Assembly: GCF_019393635.1 (NCBI RefSeq) | Contig: NC_057861.1 | Coordinates: 307,597,968-307,661,967 of the forward strand | Direction: 5' to 3' | Source of the DNA: Dromiciops gliroides | Lineage: Eukaryota; Chordata; Mammalia; Microbiotheria; Microbiotheriidae | DNA: 64,000 nucleotides | Shown here: positions 1 to 8,700 of the stretch, one piece after another | Layout of the letters: each line of letters opens with the position of its first letter | Numbering within the stretch: position 1 is the first letter of the stretch | Notes under the pieces: generated by a model | Database searches by the model: none | What the model was told of the DNA's origin: nothing | The model's input: only the letters and a program-made list of their open reading frames with translations | Made by a program: the position numbers and the translations under genes

Positions 1-18
1 CTCTCTCTCTCTCTCTCT
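1..18. repeat. (CT)n microsatellite at window edge
   Basis: Pure CT dinucleotides that probably continue outside the window. Confidence 0.9.
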
Positions 19-207
19 GTTACCTTGCTCTTAATAGGGGAACTCCTTTACTCTGAATTTCCTGGTATATAGTCTCCTACCTATATTTTCTGATTTCTGT
101 TTTGCTATTGACTTGGAAAATGGGTTTCTTTGCTACCTGCTGTGTGTGTTCTTTGTGGTACTGACATTTTGAGGGAAAGTAGTCAAATCTTGAATATAAA
201 GCTTTAG

Positions 208-350
208 CGGGCAGCTAGATGGCACAGTGGATAGAGCACCAGCCCTGGATTCAGGAGGACCTGAGTTCAAATCCGGCCTCAGGCACTTAACACTTACTAG
301 CTGTGTGACCCTGGGCAAGTCACTTAACCCCAATTGCCTCACAAAAAAAA
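208..350 (+). mobile_element. WSINE-type CORE-SINE
   Basis: Full-length tRNA-headed SINE. It has an A-box-like TGGCACAGTGG, a B-box-like GAGTTCAAATCC, a MIR-core 3' part and an A-rich tail. A perfect 16-bp TSD (GAATATAAAGCTTTAG, 192-207 and 351-366) fixes both ends and shows LINE-driven insertion. The perfect TSD and intact body suggest a fairly young copy. Confidence 0.95.
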
Positions 351-442
351 GAATATAAAGCTTTAGTCTTACTTTCTCCTAATTAATGAACAACAATCAG
401 AAGTTTATATACTAGTATAAAGTTGAACCTGGAAACCACCTT

Positions 443-516
443 CAGATTAATTTTTTTTTTTAAATATGGAACGCTTCACGAATTTGCGTGTCATCCTTGT
501 GCAGGGGCCATGCTAA

Positions 517-557
<41 letters not shown>

Positions 558-572
558 GAGCACCAGATTAAT
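443..572 (-). pseudogene. U6 snRNA retropseudogene
   Basis: On the minus strand, 563 to 461 reads as nearly complete U6 spliceosomal RNA, from the GTGCTCGCTTCGG 5' stem to GCGTTCCATATTT. Three features mark it as a processed copy rather than a gene. First, a run of A follows the 3' end (T-run 451-461 on the plus strand). Second, the unit is bracketed by a perfect 9-bp TSD, CAGATTAAT, at 443-451 and 564-572. Third, three bases are missing directly after the ACAGAGA box (ACAGAGATTAGC), and CTGCGC reads CTGCAC. No TATA box or PSE stands at the expected distance upstream. The sequence identity is certain; lack of function is inferred from these features. Confidence 0.95.
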
Positions 573-904
573 ATTTAAGGGCGGCAATACAGAGAATTCT
601 AGTTTGATGCCTCCTCTCTCTAAGGATATCAGAGTGCCCAAGATTTGGCCTCTACCTCCTACTTCCCCTCTGGGAAGTAATCAAAGTCTCCTTTGAAGAG
701 GAAGGGGGCTTATATGGGGAGGAGAAGAGACCAGAGATTCAGATATCTATTCTGACTTCCTTTGAGCCACATAATGACATGTCCATTCAACATGTTGGGG
801 GACAGACTTTGCTGCAAATAAAATGGGGAAAGATTCCTGGTATGCAAAGCGTAGGATATCATAGAATGGGATAGTAAAGGAGACAAGCAAAGTGCTCTAA
901 ACAT
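573..904. other. No recognised feature
   Basis: Mixed-composition sequence in which I see no gene, exon signal or clear repeat. A short minus-strand ORF crosses 710-904 but has no family resemblance. Confidence 0.5.
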
Positions 905-2025
905 TTCAGAGGCAGTGGCGATCAGAGAGGTTTCACAGAGAATGTTGTACTTGTTCTACGTAATAAACAACCCGGGATTTCAGTAAAAAGAGGTATAAAA
1001 GAATGTGTTCCAGGCATGGAGGGCTGTAAGAATAAGATCAAGGAATATCCAGCAATCCAGTTTGACTAGAATGCAGAGTATGCTGAGGGGAATGTAGTAA
1101 AATAAGAATAGATGTATAGAATATAGATAGAATGTGGAGGACCCTAAATTCCAGGATTGTATTCATATTTAATTCTATAGGCAATAGGGCACTACTAGTG
1201 ATTTTTAGGAAGCAGGTGAAGTGGGCAGACCTATTCACATTAGAAATACTATTTTGGCAGCTGTCTGAAGTATGGATTGGAAACCAATTAGAAGTCCATA
1301 TTAAGAGTCAAAGAAAGAGGTGATAAGCACCTAAATTAAGGTGTTGAATAGTACTTTGAGTGGAAGCAGGGATGAGAAATATTGTAATGAAAGGAAACAT
1401 AGGTCTTGTCAACTGATTGTGTGAGATAGGGAGGGAGAAGAGTCAAATGTGATTGCCATTTAAAGCCGCAGTGATTCAAAGAATAATCTTATCATCACAG
1501 ATATTGAAAAGCTAAGAGGAAGAGCAAGCAATTTGGAGAATATAATTAGTTCAGTTGTGAACAGGTTAACATTTTTAAAAGAAAATAAGTTTTTATATAT
1601 GTATTTGTTTCTTACTTTATCATAGGTTTTTTCCCCCCAGTATCTTTCCTCTTCCCCTATCCACTCAGAGAACCATTGAAATAGTATTTTTAAAAACAAA
1701 AGGGAAAGGAAGAGGGAAAAAATCAGGACAATAGATCAATGCATTGTAAACGTCCAAAAATATGTACAATAGCTGTGGACAAAGAGGTTAAATTTGAGCT
1801 ATCTTCAGAACATCTTGTTAAATTTGAGCTATCTTCAGAACATCTTAGTGGAGATAACCACTCCACAGTTGAAGATTCAGACCTAGAGGATAGGAGGAAC
1901 CTGGAATAGAAAGTTTGGTGATTTATCTGCATAAAAAGAAGAGAATGAGGAGAATAACTAAAAGAGAAAACTGAAGTTGAGGGAAGAAAGTATCCAGGAC
2001 GGAGGGGTAGTTGACAGTGTTAAAC
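905..2025 (-). mobile_element. Degenerate antisense L2 LINE
   Basis: Read on the plus strand, this keeps the order seen in other antisense L2 copies here. These blocks are TTTTGGCAGCTGTCTGAAG near 1254, CTTGTCAACTGATTGTGTGAG near 1405, then a TTTATCTGCATA block near 1921 that corresponds to the complement of the reverse transcriptase YADD region. It is heavily decayed, and 1456-1700 is barely recognisable. A perfect 2 x 30-bp tandem duplication lies inside it (1787-1846). Confidence 0.6.
1787..1846. repeat. Perfect tandem duplication, 2 x 30 bp
   Basis: The unit starting GTTAAATTTGAGCTATC at 1787-1816 is repeated without change at 1817-1846. Perfect identity inside an otherwise decayed L2 copy means the duplication is much younger than its host element. 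Confidence 0.95.
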
Positions 2026-2029
2026 TCCT

Positions 2030-2337
2030 AAATCCTCTCCTCTTTTGATCTTGCCTATTACTGTCAAAGATGCCACCATCCTCTTAGTCTCCAAAGCTCA
2101 TAAGCTATATGTTATCCTTCATTCCTCAATCGTTCTCACCTTCCATAACCAATCTATTGCCACTTCCTCCCAATTCTACCTTTGCAACATTTCTCTTATA
2201 CACCTCTTTCTATTCTTTGACAATGACACCAGCCTGATCCATGCCCTTATCAATTCACAAATAGACTATTACAAGAGTCTTCTAATTGGACTTACTGCTT
2301 CAAGTCTTTGCCTGCTCCAGTTCTGTCTGTCCTACAA
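2030..2337 (+). mobile_element. L2 LINE fragment, ORF2 reverse transcriptase C-terminal part
   Basis: A long open frame starting at 2045 reads LPITVKDATILLVSKA, then NSQIDYYKSLLIGLTASSL. This is the thumb-side part of L2/CR1-clade reverse transcriptase as seen in other L2 copies in this window (58.9-59.3 kb). It ends at a (CA)n tract. The frame survived by chance; it lacks the catalytic domain and is not a gene. It lies head to head with the antisense L2 piece on its left. Confidence 0.8.

Positions 2338-2386
<49 letters not shown>
2338..2386. repeat. (CA)n microsatellite
   Basis: About 22 nearly uninterrupted CA units directly after the L2 fragment. Confidence 0.97.
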
Positions 2387-2510
2387 TGTACATAATAGGC
2401 CTACTTGGATATATTTTACTTAATGTAGATATGGGAACCACTACAATATTTTCAATTATTTAATTTAATTGATTAATTAAATCAATAATAATTAAATAAT
2501 ACATATAGGG

Positions 2511-2720
2511 AAGCAGGAATGGTAGAGTTGTTAGAAGATTGGCCTTGAAACCAAGAAAACCTAGATTCAAGTCCCACATCTGACATTCCTGTTGTGGGAC
2601 ACTAAGAAAGTCACAGAATATCACAGTGCTCTGAGAAACTCCCTAAGACTATAAGGTGCAGAGGATATGCCTGAGACTAATGCATTAGTTCCCTACATCA
2701 ATGAAATCACACGAAGTTCA
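2511..2720 (+). mobile_element. MIR/THER-like SINE remnant
   Basis: Diverged sequence with the MIR order: GGAATGGTAGAG head, GATTCAAGTCCCACATCTG core, then an AAGAAAGTCAC block. The MIR-type 3' tail is not clear. Confidence 0.5.
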
Positions 2721-2769
2721 TCTCTGCATAGTATATATAATTTGCCCTTCAAACCTCCCAGGAGGCTGG

Positions 2770-3000
2770 GTGTGTAATGTTTAAACTATATGTAGGAATA
2801 GAGATATAGAGATGGATAGATAGATAAATGATAGATAGATTATAGATAGAGGGATGGATGGATAGATACACACATATACAGACATAGTAAATATATATAT
2901 TTATATATCATAACATTATAACAGATGCACATATAATATATTATATTTTTATATATGGGTTCCTTTATTAATATATGCATTATTTATGTATAAGTATTAT
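2770..3000. repeat. AT-rich low-complexity block with (GATA)n
   Basis: GATA/GATG tetranucleotides at about 2800-2870, then ATAT-rich sequence up to the next SINE. Confidence 0.85.
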
Positions 3001-3002
3001 AT

Positions 3003-3146
3003 GGGGCAGCTAGGTGGATCAGTGGATAAAGCACCAGCCCTGGATTCAGGAGGACCTGAGTTCAGATCCAGCCTCAAACACTTGACATTTACTAGCTTTG
3101 TGACCTTGGGGCAAGTCACTTAACCCTCATTGCTCTGCAAAAAAAA
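3003..3146 (+). mobile_element. WSINE-type CORE-SINE
   Basis: Full-length copy with several substitutions (GGTGGATCAGTGG head, CTTTGTGACCTTGGGGC). It is inserted in AT-rich DNA, and an ATAAGTAT match on both sides may be the TSD. Confidence 0.92.
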
Positions 3147-3164
3147 TTTTTAAATAAGTATGTA

Positions 3165-3275
3165 TTGCATGCATGTATATATGTGTGTGTACATGCATAT
3201 ATGCATGTGCCTATACATACACACAGAGACATATATGTGTATACATATACATGCATTGTGTATGCACACTTATGC
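3165..3275. repeat. (TA/TG)n low-complexity
   Basis: Interspersed ATGCAT, TATGTG and ACATAC steps forming a degenerate dinucleotide tract. Confidence 0.7.
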
Positions 3276-3444
3276 AGCACATGTATTACATCTGTTTGCT
3301 AATAGAGGTATATGAGGCACTTCTTTACAACAAAGTGATAATAAACTAATTTTTCAGAGGTATATTGCCTTAAGATGCTATTAAAACAGTATGGAGATTG
3401 GGTGCCTTCATGGAACAGACATTAGAATATTCAACTCCTGTTAC

Positions 3445-3600
3445 ATAATGTGTCTACACATAACACCAAATCATCTGAATAAAAAGTGAAAAATTCAGTC
3501 AATCATCCAGATGTTTGATCTACATCAAGCCAAACATCTGGACAATTGACTGAAATTTTCACTTTTGTCCAGCTGCTTTGGTACTGTGCAAAAAACATCA
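3445..3600. mobile_element. Palindromic MITE-like element (hairpin)
   Basis: The core is an inverted repeat: 3482-3517 pairs with 3531-3566 at 33 of 36 positions around a 13-nt loop. Weaker complementarity continues outward, with CACCAAATCATCTG on the left facing CAGCTGCTTTGGT on the right, so the whole element is about 150 bp. A diverged relative of the right half appears at 43,200-43,265. The shape fits a non-autonomous DNA transposon. I do not recognise the family, and no target duplication was identified. Confidence 0.65.
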
Positions 3601-3607
3601 TTATAGA

Positions 3608-3735
3608 ACTTGAGAAAAGTCACTTAACCTTAGTTTCCCCATCTGCAAAAGAGGATTAATATTTACTGACATATATAATTCTTACAAAATATTTTGAGAA
3701 CCAATGATGACAGGTGATATGTAATTCCAAAATGC
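3608..3735 (+). mobile_element. MIR 3' remnant
   Basis: GAAAAGTCACTTAACC, then TTAGTTTCCCCATCTGCAAAA, then a tail resembling the CAAAATGCTTTT end of MIR. Confidence 0.6.
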
Positions 3736-3740
3736 TTTTA

Positions 3741-4983
3741 AGGGGTTTTTTTCCTATGAAGGAAGGATAATCATTCCTTTGTTTCCTGCTTAAGGAGATG
3801 TTAATTGTTTTAAGGCGAAATTATTTACTTCCAAGATATTTCACCCCATGTTGAAAATGGAAAATTCCCTCTTCAAAATAAGTATTATTGACTGTACAAA
3901 CACTTAAACTGAAAGAAAAGAATGACTAAATCTTTCACCCAATTCTCCTTGTAAGGAAATTTACCATATTAAATTTTCCCAACTGTTTTCCAGAGAAGAC
4001 AATCTCATTAAAGCTTTTTGTTGGATTCATTTGTCTTGATAATGGGCATGTTTCTATAAATCTAAAAAATTTTTTCAAAAGGAAGAATTTCTCATTGATC
4101 ATGACCATTGTAACTTTGAGAATAATTCTATAGCATGTAATATGACCCATACTATACACTGCTGCTTTTTTAAAATTTCACCATGAACTCATTTAAAAAT
4201 GCCAATTTCCATAATAATTTAATGCAGCTGGTAAGACATTCTTTTTCTTTTGATCATTGTTATTAATGATGTGCCATAACATATGCAAAGCTAGCAATTC
4301 TAACTACTATTTCTTACAAAGATCACTGTGTACTCTCTTTCCACCCCCTCCTTCTTTCCCCCACTTCCCCAGACCCTAGCCAGCTTCAGCCCCTCACAAC
4401 CTCTGATGAAGCTCATATGCTTCAGGAAGTTCATTTCAGAGTTATTAGTCTAAGAGTTAGGAACTATGTGGGCAGTGCCTCTGTGGTATACAGACTCAAA
4501 AAAGAAACTGTTCCTCTCTATTCCCCAAAGAAGCAAGTTGGCCTTCATTTTAGCCCTCAGTTTGTTGTTGAATGGTTTATGGCTGAATCTTAATGTCATT
4601 CTTTGTAACTGTTATTTCCCTTATTGTTAGGAAATAACTGTTCTGTACATGTGTTTTCTACTCCAAAAACTGTTTTACCAAAGTTAAGAGGTAAAATTCT
4701 CAAAATTCTAAGAGGGAAAAATTAACTTTATAATTAAAGTAATGAGAGAGTAAAAATAAAATACTAATTATGTAAATGATCATTAAAAAGTGACTATAGA
4801 ATTATTTCAGAGAAGACGGAAGGGAAAGAAAACCCGGAAATAGGAAAAGAGGGGCTGGAGAGAAGACAGAAGGTATAAATAATTCGTGGGGTCTACCTAC
4901 GTACCCTCACCCAAATTCATAGTCTTGTGTATGGGTTCTTAACTCATTAAAATCAACAAACTTCCTGGTCAAAAAAAAAAAAA
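3741..4983. other. Unique sequence, no gene seen
   Basis: AT-rich DNA with no recognisable repeat and no exon-like ORF. A pyrimidine-rich stretch at 4333-4375 is the only compositional feature. It marks the start of the repeat-poor island that runs to about 16.2 kb. Confidence 0.6.
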
Positions 4984-4995
4984 AGTGACTATATA

Positions 4996-5138
4996 GGGGC
5001 AGCTAGGTGGCACAGTGAATAAAGCACTGGCCCTGGATTCAGGAGGACCTGAGTCCAAATCCGACTTCAGACACTTGACACTAACTAGCTGTGTGGCCCT
5101 GGGCAAGTCACTTAACCCTCATTGCCCTGAAAAAAAAA
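4996..5138 (+). mobile_element. WSINE-type CORE-SINE
   Basis: Full-length copy with an A tail. A 13-bp TSD (AGTGACTATATAG) brackets it, left copy ending at 4996 and right copy ending at 5151. Confidence 0.95.
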
Positions 5139-5217
5139 AGTGACTATATAGCCTGTCCATGTAGAACACTGAAGAAATTCAGTTTTTAAAAAATAAAATA
5201 AAATTATGGCCTTCATT

Positions 5218-5233
5218 TGTGTGCGTGTGTGTA

Positions 5234-5300
<67 letters not shown>

Positions 5301-5303
5301 ATA
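5218..5303. repeat. Compound (GT)n(AT)n(GT)n microsatellite
   Basis: A GT tract, about ten AT units, then a second GT tract. It alternates purine and pyrimidine throughout, so it is prone to Z-DNA or cruciform formation and to length variation. Confidence 0.95.
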
Positions 5304-7407
5304 TAAAATAGATAAAAGCCTTTCAAATTCATAATCATTTTTGCATGACATGCATTCCTTCACAACGCCTTCTTTAGCAAATGCTCTTTAAAGAGGGCTT
5401 CCTCACTTGATGAAGTTCTTTTTTTTTCTTTGTTAGCCAGAAAAATCTGTTCTTTTAACAGATCAAGGTTGTTTTGTTTTTTTTTTAATAGGTCAATATA
5501 CAATGGCATTTTACCTTTGGAAATAGAGCAGTTGGCATTTCAGTCATATAAGAAGGTTCCAGATAGATTTATCTGGTATTCATTTGAAGGGCTCTTCTTG
5601 AATTTCAGTAAACTATTTGGCTTAGTGCACACATGATCATTGGAAGAAGCTTACTCTTTTGAGGGGTAAGCTGTTTTGTTTTTTTTTTCCAAATGAGCTG
5701 AAAGGTTGCATATTCCACAGTGAATACTGGTGAGGAACTCACTAAAGAATTCTAGCCTATGAAATAGGAAAGTTCCTGGAATTGTTTTTTCCGGCAAAAC
5801 CTGTCCAAAAATTGTGTCATGTTTTAATGAAAAACCATTTAGATAAATGACATAAGGTAAACTTCTCCATAGCAGACGTAACATTATCTTAGTTCTTGAT
5901 TTATGTAATAGTAATATCATTCCCATGGCAAGAAAACTTGTCCTCCCAACCCCCCACCCCCACCACTTTTAGCATTCCTTTAGAAAAAGAATGTCAGAAA
6001 ATAGAAAACATTAACTCTGTTGTGAAAGTATTTTCAAAGTAGTTAATGGAGTCATTTCAACCTATGTTACCGAACTTCTGTTCCCATTGTGAGGCAGACT
6101 GGGATAGTTGGATAGCTTAAGAGAGGTTTTGGAAACTGAGAAAGAGGTCACCACTGGCAACCCTCCCCTTTGGCATTCTTTATTGACAGTGACATAATTC
6201 CAGACATAAATTTCACAAAGTGTAGGTCTGAGAAGAGCTGTGGCATAGGAAAGGAAGGAACTGACAGATTAGGGCTTTCCAAAGAGTCATTATCATTAAA
6301 AGGTATGGAGAAGGAAATGAGATTAGATCACAGATTTTCAATTAGAAAAATCTTTCTTTTACATTTTAAAGAGATCTCATTTCCTCAAAAAAAAATCAGG
6401 AATGAATATGATGACCAGTGAGAAAAATTAGATGACATAATGGAGTGTTTTCCAGCTCCAACTTCCATGATTCCTTTCACGGGAAGTAAAGAAAAGGAAA
6501 CAGATGGATTATCTATGAGCATTTTGTGCCAAGGAATAAGCAGCCCAATTGGAGGCAGGTCACAAAATATAGTTAATGGCCTGCATTGCTACAATTTACC
6601 AGTAAATAAATTACAGATTATAAAAGAATAGCCAATCATCCTTCCCTACAAGCACAAGACAGGGACAAAATAGATGCCTTCCAAGTTCCTTATGATTTCT
6701 TTTGAGAACATTGTCCTACCCTGTTCTAGTGATATTCATGGAAGTTTTGCATCAAGAAAGCTGGGCTTCTAGGAGTGATAACCCAGCTGCAGTCAATCCT
6801 CATTCCCATGGCTTCAGAGTCACTGTGTTAAGTAAGCTTTGCCAGGAACATTTTACAATTGAGCATGTGGGTGCCCTCTCAGGGCAAAAATTAGCTAGCA
6901 GCTCCAACCGCATGTCAGGCGGAAGGCACAACCCCAGTTCTGATGTAGCCATGATTAATAGTGGGCCTGGCAGTCAGTTTGATGTTGACATTTCTTCACA
7001 ACCACAAGCCCCACTGCTCTCCTCCCTGTTCGCCTAGCCCCCACCTCCAGCTCTGCTCCCAAACCAGTGTCTCACTTTATGAACTGTACAGCCTCATTTC
7101 ACATCTTGAAGAAAGTATAGGGAATGGGCATGCTATTTATCTGTGTGTGTGTACACATGTCACTTAAACAATGATGCTTCTAGTAGAGGGCCTTTCCTAG
7201 AATTTAATGACTGGCTGGTATAGATGCTGTGTTTTGGTTAACTAATTCCAGGATTCTATTAATATACAGGAAATGCCCTGGGTGGGGATTGTCACTGCCA
7301 TTACAAACCAAATTTTAAAACAACCAGCCCAAACTCTAATGGTACAGGTTAGTTTGATGGATGATGTAGTTTCTGGTGGGACTGTTGGGGTGCTTCTATC
7401 TTGTTCA
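5304..7407. other. Unique sequence, candidate non-coding element near 6.69-7.06 kb
   Basis: No repeat family recognised. The part at 6690-7060 has higher GC content and an open frame of 111 codons (6702-7037), but no splice context or protein motif. I treat it as possible constrained non-coding DNA rather than a gene. Confidence 0.45.
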
Positions 7408-7422
7408 TGTCCTGTATTTCTT

Positions 7423-7559
7423 TTTTTCTTTTTTTTTTTGCAGGGCAATGGAGGTTAAGTGACTTGCCTAGGGTCACACAGCTAGTAAGTGTCAAGTGTC
7501 TGAGGCCAGATTTGAACTCAGGGCCTGTGCTTTATCCACTGCGCCACCTAGCTGCCCCT
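7423..7559 (-). mobile_element. WSINE-type CORE-SINE with internal deletion
   Basis: Antisense copy starting from its A tail (T-run at 7423). About 15 bp are missing between GAACTCAGG and GCCTGTGC relative to the other copies. The 15-bp TSD TGTCCTGTATTTCTT lies at 7408-7422, with one mismatch at 7560-7574. Confidence 0.95.
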
Positions 7560-7839
7560 TGTCCTATATTTCTTAACCAAGAAGATAGCATAGATTGTCT
7601 CTTATTGGGTGACTCAGAACATACTTCTTATAATAGAATACAGTTACTCCTTATGTAGGGAGATGAGGGAGAAATAACCTGCTATGAATCAATAGCTTCA
7701 TGGAGGTTTTGCATGCAGGAGACCATTTGCAGAAGGTTTCGGCTCTATACATCCCTTCCCAATTTTCAAAGGCAATGGAATGACACATTAATGAAAACAA
7801 AAAATGTTCTGTGCTGCAAATTTTTTTAATTGCTTTGCT

Positions 7840-8700
7840 ATACAGACAAAAACAGGTGTTGAAATGTGAAACTCTTTGGAGGAATTTTCCCGGCAGAACA
7901 GCTCAGTGCTAACACAAACCTCAAGTTAAGCATAGTTTGATGGTGAATGTTGAACTGCGGCATTGTCTTTTGATGGAAGATCCATCTCATTGACTGTCCT
8001 CAAAAAAGGGGAGGGGAGAGAAGCCTACTGTCACTTTAAGAAAAAATAAACTAAAATATGAACTACCAAAAACCCTGCCATTTTCAGCCCGGGCTTGATT
8101 AATGATTTTTCTATCTAATAAAAGGTTCACAAACCATCTGTTTTTCTCCCTAATGCCTTGCCCAAAGGTTTTTCGTTCCTATTTCAGGCTCGGGGCCAAC
8201 TGACATTCCACTCTTTTTTTTTTTTTCCCAGCCTTGTAAACAAACCCTTCTCTCTTTTTAATCTTCCAGTGCTGTTTCCTACCCATCGTTATGCATATTC
8301 ATTGCGAGTAAACATTTTTAGTGTCTACACTTAATCTCTTCCACTGGCAATTACTGTTCTATGCTGTTTTGTAATGCAGAAGGGCCAACGCTTTCCGTTC
8401 TAATAACAGCTGGGCCGCAGATGGGGCCTGCAGTCATTGTAGAAAATAAAAATTTACAAGATGCCAGTGGAATTTATTTCAGTTTTATGGAGTCACAGGA
8501 GGAACCTTTCTGTTATCCGCCTTCAGTGAAATCTGCAGGCACAAGGCAAGCTTTGGACATTTAATCAAAGGGGGGTTCAGGTAGGGTCTGGAACATCGCA
8601 AGGAAGAAAGCAGGTGGATCATATTAGGTAGTGCCATGGTTAATTTATTTAGAAGTGATTGGCTTAGATGTGTGCAGCCAATATTTGACATCATGTATAT
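7840..8700. promoter_or_regulatory. Candidate conserved non-coding / enhancer-like element
   Basis: No repeat and no credible ORF. It carries a dense set of developmental factor motifs: PBX-HOX-type TGATTAAT (8096-8103), Forkhead TGTAAACA (8235-8242) and an octamer-dimer-like ATGCATATTCAT (8291-8302). These lie in the middle of the repeat-poor island. Motifs this short occur by chance, so the call rests on clustering and repeat depletion and is inference only. Confidence 0.3.

Noticed and set aside
208-350. tRNA gene suggested by A- and B-box-like words in this and other SINE copies
   Set aside because: The words belong to the tRNA-derived SINE head. No cloverleaf with paired acceptor stem can be drawn, and the unit recurs 17 times with TSDs.
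461-563. Functional U6 snRNA gene
   Set aside because: Poly-A, a TSD, a deletion after ACAGAGA and no upstream promoter elements mark it as a retropseudogene.
2045-2395. ORF of 116 codons considered as a small gene
   Set aside because: The protein is an L2 reverse transcriptase C-terminal fragment that ends in (CA)n-encoded Thr-His repeats.
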